Shown: positions 15,922-24,327 of the stretch, piece by piece
How the letters are laid out: every line of letters begins with the position of its first letter
How positions within the stretch are numbered: the first letter of the stretch is position 1
Assembly: GCA_023145275.1 (NCBI GenBank)
Contig: JAGLEB010000012.1
Location: 1-31,273 of the forward strand
DNA from: Flavobacteriales bacterium
GTDB taxonomy: Bacteria; Bacteroidota; Bacteroidia; Flavobacteriales; JADGDT01
DNA length: 31,273 nt
Direction: 5' to 3'
The notes under the pieces: model-generated
Database searches by the model: none
Told to the model about the DNA's origin: nothing
The model's input: only the letters and a program-made list of their open reading frames with translations
Program-made: the position numbers and the translations under genes

Positions 15922-16488
15922 TTACAATAAACCATTGTCTATCATAATTTTTACTTTTAGAACGGCAGCAACAGTTATGCTATCTCTTATTTTCCCGTTC
16001 ATCACCATATCATAAACATCTAAAAATGGAAGCTTCTTAACTTGCAACTGTTCCGTTTCTTCAGGTTGCGCATCATGAAACTCAAGTTCTTGAGCAACGA
16101 AACAAACACATGATTCATCACTTACTGAATTGCTCAAGTCCATCTCTAATAGTTTAGACCATTTATGGGCAACTATTCCAGTTTCCTCAAGCAGTTCACG
16201 CTTAGCTGATTCTATAGGCTCAATATTTAAGGAACCTCCACCTTCGGGAATCTCCCAAGAATATTTATTTATCGGAAATCTGTATTGACCAACTAACCAA
16301 GTATTATGCGCTTTATCTAAAATTAAGATACCTATCGCAATATTCTTGAAGTGTACTTGACCGTAAATTCCTATACCGTTATTAGGGTTTTTAACTTTAT
16401 GCTCTGTTACAGAGATCCAAGAGTTGTCGTAAACACTTGTTTTCTCAAGACTTACCCACGGATTAACTGTTTCGTCAATATTAGCCAT
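15922..16488 (-). CDS. NUDIX hydrolase, ADP-ribose pyrophosphatase-like
   Basis: This 188-residue enzyme should hydrolyse a nucleoside diphosphate linked to a moiety such as ADP-ribose. The Nudix box starts at EIPEGGGSLN and ends in the catalytic AKRELLEETGI, with the metal-binding Glu residues present. The first Glu of the G-x5-E-x7-REUxEExGU pattern is shifted: an Ile stands at the aligned position with a Glu next to it. WLVGQYRFPINKYSWEIPEGG upstream is typical of the ADP-ribose/nucleoside-sugar group. It is the first gene of the three-gene minus-strand set, with its start 66 nt from that of the divergent TPR sensor. Confidence 0.88.
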   Translation of the reverse strand: MANIDETVNPWVSLEKTSVYDNSWISVTEHKVKNPNNGIGIYGQVHFKNIAIGILILDKAHNTWLVGQYRFPINKYSWEIPEGGGSLNIEPIESAKRELLEETGIVAHKWSKLLEMDLSNSVSDESCVCFVAQELEFHDAQPEETEQLQVKKLPFLDVYDMVMNGKIRDSITVAAVLKVKIMIDNGLL

Positions 16489-16554
16489 ATATTATAGTAT
16501 TAAAATAAAACATTATGATTAAATTTATAAAACAATAGATTTACAAAACACAGT

Positions 16555-18768
16555 TTGTTAAAAAAAACCTACATATTTTACTTTTTAGTAAGTATCTGTA
16601 TTACAACAACTTCTTTTGCTCAGTCAAAGACTGACAGCTTAAGTGTAATATTAGGTAGTATTAATGACCCACAGAGTAAAATAGAATATCTCAATACTGA
16701 GGCTAATAAAAGCGGAATACAAGATACGACCAAGACATTTACATTATTGCGCAAATCTATCGAAATTGGCAAGAAAAGAAAGGATTATTCTTCAATAGGT
16801 GATTCGTATCGGAAAATTGGAAATATATATTATGATTTAGGACTAGGGAAACAGATGAAGAGTAATTACTCTACTTCTTATGAATTCTACATCCTTTCTA
16901 ATGACAGTTTGGGCTTAGCAAAGATAACAAACAACCTCGGTACATATTACAACGAATGGGTTAATGATTACGATAAAGCTCTATTATATTTCGAGAAGAG
17001 TTTTAAATTAAAGAAAATATTAGGTGTAAACAATAAAACTCTTTCTACAACATCTTATAACCTAGGTACTGTACATCTTAACCTCAGCAGTTACATAAAA
17101 TCTCTTAATTACTATTTCGAAACTTTAGAACTACTTTACCCGCTAGAAGACAAAAAAACTATTTCGATAGTTAACAATCAAATTGGAAAAGTATATCTGA
17201 GAATACAAGAATACGACTTAGCCAAGAAATTCATTGATGTTGCAATAAAAATTAATTTAGAAATATATCAAAAATCTAGTTTAGCGGATAACTACCTCCT
17301 ACTAGGTAAGATGTACAACTCTTTAAACAATAGAGATTCTGCTTTGTTCTATTTAAAGGAGTCAGAAAAAATTTATTCTAAAGATCTAAACAAGCTTGGT
17401 CTTGGTCATGTCTATACAAATTATATAAATATTTACCTGAAGACTAATGAGTTCAACAAGATTTTTAAATATGCTTTCACAGCAAAGGATCTATTCTTAG
17501 AGTCTGGTTCTGTTTATGAATTAGCCACTATTTACAACTATTTAGGTATTGCTTATTACAAAAATAATAATTTTGAAAAAGCAAAAATCAATCTAGACAA
17601 ATCCTTTGTATTAAGTAACAAATACAATTTCACAGAAATAAGTAAGGATCATTACTATTACAAATCCAAGATTAGTTACTCGGAGAGAAATTTTAAACAA
17701 GCGTATGTTTTATTTCAAACATATAGTGAATTAAAAGATTCTATATTCGGTCTTAGAAAAATACAAATAGCTTCAGACTTAGAGGATAAATATGCAATAA
17801 ATAAAAAAGAAATAGAACTTAGCTTATTATCTCAAGAGAAACAAAAAATAGAGCTTGAAAGTGATAGAAATAAAACAGTTGCAGGTTACCTAAAAATTGT
17901 AATCATATTAGTTCTGGTAGTTTTAAGCTTGTTGTTTTACCTTTACTACTCAAATAGAAGACTTAACGATCGCTTAGAAGAATTAGTTGAAGAAAGAACT
18001 AAAGAACTAAAAGAGTCAAATAAGTTACTAGTAAACTCGAAGAAAAACGAGGAAGATGTAAGTAGAATGAAGTCTGACTTATTAAAAAATATCAGTGAAT
18101 CTTTGAAAACTCCAATTTTTGAAATCCAGAATTTAGTATCGATATTAAAAGATGAAAATGAAGAGAACTACGAGCTATATGAGCAGTTAGAACTTATTAC
18201 AAATAGCTCATTTAGGCTAAATGCAATAATTAACTCAATAACTGAATTATATAAGATTGAGGATAAAAAAGCCATAAAAAAGGAATCAAATTTCGAATTA
18301 AACGAGTTGATTTCAGATATAATAGAAAGTTACAAAAACCAGGCAGAAACTAGAGACTTAGCCCTCAGTATATCTGACAACAACGAAATTGTATTCTTAA
18401 CTCAGGACAGAGACTCTATATCGAATGCGATAAACCACCTTATGAAAACGGTACTTGACTATGCAACAAAAGGGGTAGTTGAAGCTACTGTTAAGAAAAA
18501 TTATGATAATACAACCATTTGCATTTACGCCTCTAACTTTAGTATAAACAAAAAGCTATTCAATCAAGATTTATCGATAAATAACAGCTCCATAAAAAAC
18601 AATTCAAAACAGCTCGACAGAATGTTTGTGAGCTTCTTTGTTATAAAAAAGATTATCGAGAAGATTGATGGTAATATACTTTGGGTTGAAGATAACAATG
18701 GCGATGGTATTAAATTTACCATATCATTTCCAATACTAAGCATGAAGACTTCAAACTCGTACACTTAA
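16555..18768 (+). CDS. TPR sensor with a degenerate histidine-kinase module
   Basis: This is a 737-residue envelope protein. A TTG start is fixed by the signal peptide (residues 1-22, ending SFAQ). Residues 45-400 form tetratricopeptide repeats in the periplasm. A coiled coil, one membrane helix (about 443-466) and a second coiled coil (467-500) follow, leading to a histidine-kinase-like region (about 505-730). Where the DHp motif NxSHELRTP is expected, the protein has NISESLKTP, so the phospho-acceptor His is Glu515. In the ATPase part the N-box Asn is replaced (LMKTVLDYATKG, Thr632). The G1 and G2 glycine boxes are absent (ASNFSI and MFVSFFVI instead). It cannot plausibly bind ATP or autophosphorylate, and may act as an allosteric or scaffold pseudokinase. 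The ElaA-type gene follows 2 nt later. Confidence 0.85.
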   Translation: MLKKTYIFYFLVSICITTTSFAQSKTDSLSVILGSINDPQSKIEYLNTEANKSGIQDTTKTFTLLRKSIEIGKKRKDYSSIGDSYRKIGNIYYDLGLGKQMKSNYSTSYEFYILSNDSLGLAKITNNLGTYYNEWVNDYDKALLYFEKSFKLKKILGVNNKTLSTTSYNLGTVHLNLSSYIKSLNYYFETLELLYPLEDKKTISIVNNQIGKVYLRIQEYDLAKKFIDVAIKINLEIYQKSSLADNYLLLGKMYNSLNNRDSALFYLKESEKIYSKDLNKLGLGHVYTNYINIYLKTNEFNKIFKYAFTAKDLFLESGSVYELATIYNYLGIAYYKNNNFEKAKINLDKSFVLSNKYNFTEISKDHYYYKSKISYSERNFKQAYVLFQTYSELKDSIFGLRKIQIASDLEDKYAINKKEIELSLLSQEKQKIELESDRNKTVAGYLKIVIILVLVVLSLLFYLYYSNRRLNDRLEELVEERTKELKESNKLLVNSKKNEEDVSRMKSDLLKNISESLKTPIFEIQNLVSILKDENEENYELYEQLELITNSSFRLNAIINSITELYKIEDKKAIKKESNFELNELISDIIESYKNQAETRDLALSISDNNEIVFLTQDRDSISNAINHLMKTVLDYATKGVVEATVKKNYDNTTICIYASNFSINKKLFNQDLSINNSSIKNNSKQLDRMFVSFFVIKKIIEKIDGNILWVEDNNGDGIKFTISFPILSMKTSNSYT

Positions 18769-18770
18769 AC

Positions 18771-19223
18771 ATGATTTCCATAAAGCATTTCGATGAACTA
18801 AGCACATCCGAATTATACAGAATAATACATCTCCGAGAAAAAGTGTTTGTTGTAGAACAAAAATGTTATTATCTCGATGCTGATAACAATGATCAAGAAT
18901 CGTGGCACCTGATGCTTATAGAAGATAACACCTTAGCAGCTTACCTGCGGATTCTTCCTCCGGGTTTAACATACAAATACCCATCAATAGGTAGAGTAGT
19001 TGTAGAACCTAATTTCAGAGAGCAAAGCCTTGGCCGAAAAATAATGGAGGATGCTATCAGATTTTTAAACGATAAGTTTCCAGAAACATCAATTAAAATT
19101 GGAGCCCAAGTCTATCTTAATGATTTTTATATATCCTTAGGTTTTAAAAATATTGGAGAAAAGTACCTCGAAGATGGCATTCCACACATAGATATGCTAT
19201 ATAGTCTTCATGAAATTATGTAA
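18771..19223 (+). CDS. ElaA-family GNAT acetyltransferase
   Basis: This 150-residue protein matches the small ElaA group. The N-terminal signature LREKVFVVEQKCYYLDADNN is characteristic, followed by SWHLMLIED and the strand AYLRILPPG. The acetyl-CoA-binding segment is IGRVVVEPNFREQSLGRKIM (about 74-93). Residues 108-117 (KIGAQVYLND) lead into FYISLGF, as in ElaA. The acceptor is unknown in the family. It begins 2 nt after the pseudokinase gene, so translation is probably coupled. Confidence 0.88.
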   Translation: MISIKHFDELSTSELYRIIHLREKVFVVEQKCYYLDADNNDQESWHLMLIEDNTLAAYLRILPPGLTYKYPSIGRVVVEPNFREQSLGRKIMEDAIRFLNDKFPETSIKIGAQVYLNDFYISLGFKNIGEKYLEDGIPHIDMLYSLHEIM

Positions 19224-19297
19224 GAAAACAACTACTCGTATCTTAGGAATTTTACAGTTTTTTTACTAAATTTAGTATCTTAAAATCCTCTCAAATA

Positions 19298-19474
19298 ATG
19301 GCAAGGATAATTGTGTTTTTCATCGTTTTTGTTGCATCTATGTTGATCAGCAACAGACTATTCGACACTGGAGGCTCTGATTTTATGTTAATTAAACTCT
19401 TAGTCTCAGGCCTGATAGCTGGTTTTGCATTTTGGTTTATTACCGTGCGAAACGATGAAGAAGATGTTAGCTAA
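19298..19474 (+). CDS. Small two-helix membrane protein (58 aa)
   Basis: This short ORF starts MARIIVFFIVFVASML and has two hydrophobic helices (about 3-18 and 30-49) joined by a polar turn NRLFDTGGSD. It ends in an acidic tail (RNDEEDVS). The hydrophobic pattern, positive-inside N-terminus and clean ATG/TAA make a real small membrane protein likely, but I recognise no family. It follows the ElaA gene by 74 nt. A 14-bp perfect palindrome (TACTAAATTTAGTA, 19264-19277) lies just upstream and could be an operator or a weak terminator. Confidence 0.55.
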   Translation: MARIIVFFIVFVASMLISNRLFDTGGSDFMLIKLLVSGLIAGFAFWFITVRNDEEDVS

Positions 19475-19731
19475 AAGGGTTTAGTGCTAATTTACTTTGT
19501 ATTCAAATACACATTGAAATTCCCATTAATAATTTTGTCTTTATTTATTCTACCTCTTTAGGAAAACACTTGTGTAGCTACGGCTATGCTCAATTTTTAT
19601 AAATTATTAGCGAAATATTTTTTTTTGATAGGAACTCAAGAATCGCTTCGCTTATTTGTGTAATTAAAAAATACTTCAATCTAAAAAGGTGATTTCAATA
19701 TCTAATTAGTATAACTACCTACTGACATCTA

Positions 19732-21339
19732 TTAATTTATATCTGTATTCTCTAGGCTATCAACAATATGAATCATTGTATCTATTTTATCCCATATCGG
19801 ATACAGTTTTTCATCACCCCAAACCAATCTAGCTATAAACGCCTTGATTCTAAGTTTGAGCATATCTTTTGAAACTTCATCTTTTGAGATCTCCACTCCC
19901 TTTTTCGAAACAAATTTAATATACCTATTGTAAACAACATCATCCGGATCAAAAGTCATTCTATATTGCTCGTAGCCCATATCCTCTAACTCTAGCCTAT
20001 TGTAATCGACATAGTCTAGGAAGAACTCGTTTAAATAAGAATATCTAATGGCTGAATACAGCCAGGCCTCGTATTGAGTAGTATCTAAGGCTACAAAAAC
20101 ATCAGGTATTATTCCTCCCCCACCATAAACAACCTTCCCCATTGGAGTGACGTATTTCAATGTGTCATCCACTTTAATACTATCTTTATCTAAAAGTTCG
20201 CCACTGTGCATCCTTCTCAAATAATCATCATCGTAAGAATTATCGTGACCAACATAAGGTTTTTGTATAGACCTTCCGGTAGGAGTAAAATATCTCGCGG
20301 TAGTAAGCCTAACAGCCGAACCATCACCAAGATCTAACTCCTGCTGAACAAGGCCCTTCCCAAATGATCTACGGCCAACAATAGTTCCTCTATCATTATC
20401 TTGCAAAGCCCCCGCAACAACCTCCGAAGCCGATGCAGAATTTTCATCTATCAACACATATAAATTCCCTTCTTTAAATTTGCCCTCACCACTCGAAAAT
20501 TCTTCATCTACATAACCTTTTCTATTCTTAGTGAATACAATTAACTTATCGGCAGGTAAAAACTCATCAGCAATTTGTTTTGCAATGTGCATATATCCTC
20601 CAGGATTATTTCTCAAATCAATTACTAGTGATTTAAGACCTATATTCTGAAGTTTTTCAAGAGATTCACTAAACTCAACATAGGTAGAACCAGCAAATCT
20701 ATTAATTTTCATATATCCTAATGAGTCATTAATCATATACGCTACATCGACACTTTTTATAGGCACTTTTCCTCTTACTATTTCTTTTTCAAAAAACTCC
20801 TTCGATGATGGTCGGTAAATAGAGAGGCGCACTTTAGTATCTCTAACACCTTTAAGTATAGAAACTACTGAGTCGCTTATTATATTCCTCCCAAAAAGCG
20901 TATCAACATCTGCTACAAGAATTCTATCTCCATTATGCAGATTACTTTTCTCTGATGGTCCACCTTTAAGAACATTCACTATAAGAACAGTATCTCTATA
21001 CATTCTAAACTCAACCCCTATTCCCACAAAACTACCATCCATACTCTCTTGTATTCTGCCGTGAATATCTGCAGGGATATAAGTTGAATGTGGGTCTAGA
21101 TTATCAAGGATATTATTGATCGCTACCTCCAAGATAGAGTCAGTATCAACCTCATCTACATAATCCTCATTAATAAAATCAATCAATCTTTGAACTTTCT
21201 GATTCTTGAAATTAACTTTAAATATCGATTCTACCTTACTATTAAAATTTAATGAGACACCAATAAAAACTCCTATAGCCATAGCTATTCCAAAGAGCAA
21301 AGGTCCGTATCCGTTTTCTATTAACTTCTTCATAAACAT
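19732..21339 (-). CDS. ctpA: C-terminal processing protease (S41 family)
   Basis: This is a 535-residue periplasmic serine protease with one N-terminal membrane anchor (about 10-31). A PDZ domain (about 95-190, with GIGVEF and GGPSEKSNLHNGDRI) recognises C-terminal tails. The S41 catalytic domain has the Ser in NSASASEVVAGAL (Ser303) and the Lys in RRSFGKGLVQQ (Lys328). These are 25 residues apart, as in Prc/CtpA. FTPTGRSIQKPY is also conserved. I take the ATG at 21339, one base after the stop of the dCMP deaminase gene. In-frame starts at 21348 or 21360 would overlap that gene. It is probably translated with it. Confidence 0.92.
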   Translation of the reverse strand: MFMKKLIENGYGPLLFGIAMAIGVFIGVSLNFNSKVESIFKVNFKNQKVQRLIDFINEDYVDEVDTDSILEVAINNILDNLDPHSTYIPADIHGRIQESMDGSFVGIGVEFRMYRDTVLIVNVLKGGPSEKSNLHNGDRILVADVDTLFGRNIISDSVVSILKGVRDTKVRLSIYRPSSKEFFEKEIVRGKVPIKSVDVAYMINDSLGYMKINRFAGSTYVEFSESLEKLQNIGLKSLVIDLRNNPGGYMHIAKQIADEFLPADKLIVFTKNRKGYVDEEFSSGEGKFKEGNLYVLIDENSASASEVVAGALQDNDRGTIVGRRSFGKGLVQQELDLGDGSAVRLTTARYFTPTGRSIQKPYVGHDNSYDDDYLRRMHSGELLDKDSIKVDDTLKYVTPMGKVVYGGGGIIPDVFVALDTTQYEAWLYSAIRYSYLNEFFLDYVDYNRLELEDMGYEQYRMTFDPDDVVYNRYIKFVSKKGVEISKDEVSKDMLKLRIKAFIARLVWGDEKLYPIWDKIDTMIHIVDSLENTDIN

Positions 21340-21340
21340 T

Positions 21341-21760
21341 TTAAACATCGAGTTGTTCAACTTCTACACCTGCCTTCTCAAGAAAATCTATTCCTTCAGT
21401 ATCGCTATATCCAATATTATATACAACCCTTTTTATCCCAGATTGATGAATAAGCTTTGAGCAATCCTTACACGGCGACAGGGTAACATATAGTGTAGCG
21501 TCTTTACAAGATTGGGCTGAACTAGCCACTTTTAATATCGCATTTGCTTCAGCATGTAAAACATGCCACTTTGTAGTATTCTCAGGAGTTTCGCATTCAT
21601 TTTCGAAGCCCGAGGGAGTACCATTATAGCCATCAGAGATAATCATTCTATCTTTTACAATCAACGAACCAACCTGCTTTCGCTTACAGTGAGAAAGCTT
21701 AGCCCATACTTGAGCCATTTTCATATATGCCCTATCGTAACGATTCTTTTTTTCATTCAT
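21341..21760 (-). CDS. dCMP deaminase (ComEB family)
   Basis: This 139-residue zinc enzyme deaminates dCMP to dUMP, feeding thymidylate synthesis. The zinc and proton-shuttle motif is HAEANAI, with the other ligands in SPCKDCSKLI, together the cytidine/deoxycytidylate deaminase pattern. The N-terminal RYDRAYMKMAQVWAKLSHCKRKQVG is typical of bacterial dCMP deaminases. I start it at the ATG at 21760, since the family begins just before this helix; upstream codons to 21787 add nine residues. The stop is 1 nt from the ctpA start. Confidence 0.9.
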   Translation of the reverse strand: MNEKKNRYDRAYMKMAQVWAKLSHCKRKQVGSLIVKDRMIISDGYNGTPSGFENECETPENTTKWHVLHAEANAILKVASSAQSCKDATLYVTLSPCKDCSKLIHQSGIKRVVYNIGYSDTEGIDFLEKAGVEVEQLDV

Positions 21761-21861
21761 ATTGATTGTAATTTTAGAAAGAAGCAATATAATTATTTAG
21801 ATTGAATAATTTATAATTGTTCCAACTGAAGTTTTCCATTTGATTGTATTAAATACAGACG

Positions 21862-24249
21862 CTAGTCTAGTGAGTTCCTTTTCGCCAAAATATTTGTAAC
21901 GAGTGTTACAAAAGCAACAACAGATATAGAGCTAACAGGCATTAAAATTGCTGCTATAATTGGCGATAACAAACCGCTAACTGCAAAATACAGTCCTATG
22001 CTATTGTACACAAGAGACAATATAAAACTCGCAATAACAACTTGCCTAGCCTGATAGGTCACTTTAATAAATATCGGGAATTTATCAAAAACTTCAGAGT
22101 CGAGGATTGCATCACAAGCAGGTGAAAAAGAGTTAATATTGTCAGAAACTGTAACACCAACATTACTCTGCATTAAGGCACCAGCATCGTTCAATCCGTC
22201 GCCCACCATCATAACTTTTTTATTTTTTGATTGTATTTCCTTAATAAAGATCAACTTTCCTTCAGGGTTTTGATTAAAAAAAAGTTCAGTCCCCTGTGGA
22301 GTTAAGGTCTCCAAGTTTGATTTCTCACCGGAATTATCGCCAGATAATATACTAATATCAACATTGTTAAAGGAATCGAAAACTTCCTTCAGATTATCTC
22401 TATAAGTATTCTCGAACAAGTAATATCCCCTAATATCATTATTAATCTTAACGTATACTCTAGTCTGATTCTTCCCATCATTAACATCATCTCCTACTAA
22501 TGTAGAAGAGCCAACGAGATAAACATCCTTATCAGCTATTGCTTTAATTCCTTTACCTACAATCTCCTCAAACGTTGAAACATCTGAGCTCCCAAGAGCA
22601 AATATACTATCGTATAGGGTTCTACTTAAGGGATGATTAGACTGGCGGAGAATACTTTTCAATATTTTACTTTCATCTCCGTTTAATTTTTCCCCAATAA
22701 ATGTTATTTTAGACTTATCATTTTGGGTAATTGTACCTGTTTTATCAAAAACTACATGATCAATCATGGCCATTTCCTCAAGAGTTTCAGCATTCTTCAC
22801 ATAAAAACGGTTTCTGCCAAAAATTCTCAATACATTTCCCATTGTAAAAGGTGATGATAACGCCAAAGCACAAGGACAAGCAACTATCAACACGGCAGTA
22901 AACACGTTAATTGCCACCTTTAAATGATCGGTTAAATACCAGTATGTCGCAGCGCCAAAAGCAAGTGCTAATATGAAAAAAGTAAAATACTTTGATATAC
23001 TATCTGTCAATGATTTAAAGTTCTTACTATTATCCTTACTAAACACATCGTGATTCCACAATTGAGTAAGATAGCTCTGAGAAACAGTTTTTATTATGTC
23101 CAATTCAATAGCCTCTCCAAGCTGTTTTCCTCCAGCAAAAATTTTATCTCCAGTTATCTTAAGCACAGGTTTTGACTCACCAGTAACAAAAGAGTTGTCT
23201 ATCATAGCCTCTCCTTTAATCAATACACAGTCAGCAGGAATCAGTTCTTCATTTCTAATCAATATCCGATCGCCAACGTTTAGTTTAGAAACTTGAATAT
23301 TTTCCTCTTTTTCGCCATTAACACGAGTAACTGCCACAGGAAAGTATGATTTATAATCTCTATCGAAAGAAAGTGCTTTATAAGTTTTATCTTGAAAAAA
23401 CTTCCCTAGCAACAAGAAAAACACTAATCCAGTTAAAGAATCGAAATATCCAGATCCAGTATGACTAACAACTTCGTATGTGCTCCTAACAAACAGCACA
23501 GCAATTCCTAAAACTATAGGTACATCAATATTAATAAACCCATGTTTGAGGCCCTTATATGCCGAAATAAAATAATCTTTCGCCGAATACAACAATACTG
23601 GAATAGAAAACAACAACATTATCCACCTAAAAAATGGTTTAAACTGATCTAACCAGAACTCTTTAACCTCAAAATATTCGGGCAATGCCAAGAGCATAAT
23701 ATTTCCAAAAGCAAAACCTGCCACAGCCACCTGATAAATAATTGTTCTATCAACTTTATGCTTATCTTTCTCTAGGTCATTTAAATTTACCACAGGTTCA
23801 TAACCTATCGCAGCCATTAATTCGGCAACATCCTGCAAAGTTGTTTTTGCTTCGTTATATGTAACTCTTACAGTTTTCTTCGGGAAATTTACCTGAGACG
23901 AAATTATGGAAGGATTAAGTTTATTCAAGTTCTCTAACAGCCAAATACAAGAGCTACAATGCATTGAAGGAGTAAAGAAAGAAACAATGCTTACACCATC
24001 ATCAGAAAAATCAAGAAGACTATTCGAAATCTCCTCATTAGATAAAAAATCAAACCTACCCTTAAACTTACCTTTTGGCGTAATTCCGGGCATATCTTCT
24101 ATATTGTAATATGAGCACATTTCATTTTCGTTCAATATCTCATATACAGTTTTACATCCGTTGCAACAGAATATCTTATCCCCTATATTTATAGAATCAT
24201 CTGGGCAATCGGCACCACAATGATAGCATTTAACCTTTTCTTGGCTCAT
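21862..24249 (-). CDS. ccoI: Copper P1B-type ATPase, CcoI/FixI type
   Basis: This is a 795-residue copper pump for assembly of cbb3-type cytochrome oxidase. The N-terminus has the Cys-rich block typical of CcoI in this phylum (CYHCGADC, residues 8-15, and CCNGC, 28-32). A heavy-metal-associated domain with MHCSSC (96-101) follows. The ATPase core has CPC in the transport helix (458-460), the phosphorylation motif DKTGT (502-506), TGES and GDGLNDAGAL. The subtype is assigned by the Cys-rich N-terminus and the neighbouring Crp/Fnr regulator. No ccoS, ccoG or ccoNOP follows; the next genes are dCMP deaminase and ctpA. An FNR-like box overlaps its predicted promoter. Confidence 0.88.
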   Translation of the reverse strand: MSQEKVKCYHCGADCPDDSINIGDKIFCCNGCKTVYEILNENEMCSYYNIEDMPGITPKGKFKGRFDFLSNEEISNSLLDFSDDGVSIVSFFTPSMHCSSCIWLLENLNKLNPSIISSQVNFPKKTVRVTYNEAKTTLQDVAELMAAIGYEPVVNLNDLEKDKHKVDRTIIYQVAVAGFAFGNIMLLALPEYFEVKEFWLDQFKPFFRWIMLLFSIPVLLYSAKDYFISAYKGLKHGFINIDVPIVLGIAVLFVRSTYEVVSHTGSGYFDSLTGLVFFLLLGKFFQDKTYKALSFDRDYKSYFPVAVTRVNGEKEENIQVSKLNVGDRILIRNEELIPADCVLIKGEAMIDNSFVTGESKPVLKITGDKIFAGGKQLGEAIELDIIKTVSQSYLTQLWNHDVFSKDNSKNFKSLTDSISKYFTFFILALAFGAATYWYLTDHLKVAINVFTAVLIVACPCALALSSPFTMGNVLRIFGRNRFYVKNAETLEEMAMIDHVVFDKTGTITQNDKSKITFIGEKLNGDESKILKSILRQSNHPLSRTLYDSIFALGSSDVSTFEEIVGKGIKAIADKDVYLVGSSTLVGDDVNDGKNQTRVYVKINNDIRGYYLFENTYRDNLKEVFDSFNNVDISILSGDNSGEKSNLETLTPQGTELFFNQNPEGKLIFIKEIQSKNKKVMMVGDGLNDAGALMQSNVGVTVSDNINSFSPACDAILDSEVFDKFPIFIKVTYQARQVVIASFILSLVYNSIGLYFAVSGLLSPIIAAILMPVSSISVVAFVTLVTNILAKRNSLD

Positions 24250-24282
24250 AATAAATCAATAAAATTCGATAATGCAATTTTA

Positions 24283-24290
24283 CAAAATTA
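24283..24290 (-). promoter_or_regulatory. Predicted -7 box for ccoI
   Basis: On the minus strand TAATTTTG matches TAnnTTTG exactly, 34 nt before the ccoI ATG. It overlaps the left end of the FNR-like palindrome by three bases, so a regulator bound there would block this promoter. Confidence 0.4.
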
Positions 24291-24305
24291 TGACAAATAT
24301 CATTA
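24288..24305. promoter_or_regulatory. FNR/CRP-like operator between ccoI and the Crp/Fnr gene
   Basis: TTATGA-CAAATA-TCATTA is a TGA-N6-TCA palindrome (5-4-5 core ATGAC-AAAT-ATCAT), the pattern bound by FNR-type regulators. The gene beside it encodes such a regulator with the matching E-x3-R recognition-helix residues. Its centre is about 48 nt from the ccoI ATG and about 31 nt from the regulator ATG, between two divergent -7 boxes. Autoregulation plus control of ccoI is the simplest reading. Confidence 0.55.
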
Positions 24306-24314
24306 AAAAAAATA

Positions 24315-24322
24315 TATCTTTG
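24315..24322 (+). promoter_or_regulatory. Predicted -7 box for the Crp/Fnr gene
   Basis: TATCTTTG is the most typical form of the Bacteroidota -7 box and ends only 5 nt before the ATG at 24328. Since transcription starts about 5-8 nt after this box, the mRNA would begin at or almost at the start codon, so it may be leaderless. The -33 region falls on the FNR-like palindrome. Confidence 0.55.
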
Positions 24323-24327
24323 CACCC

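Noticed and set aside
19475..19731. Intergenic stretch after the 58-aa ORF searched for genes or RNA.
   Set aside because: There is no frame with gene character, no strong hairpin and no exact TAnnTTTG box; I see nothing to annotate.
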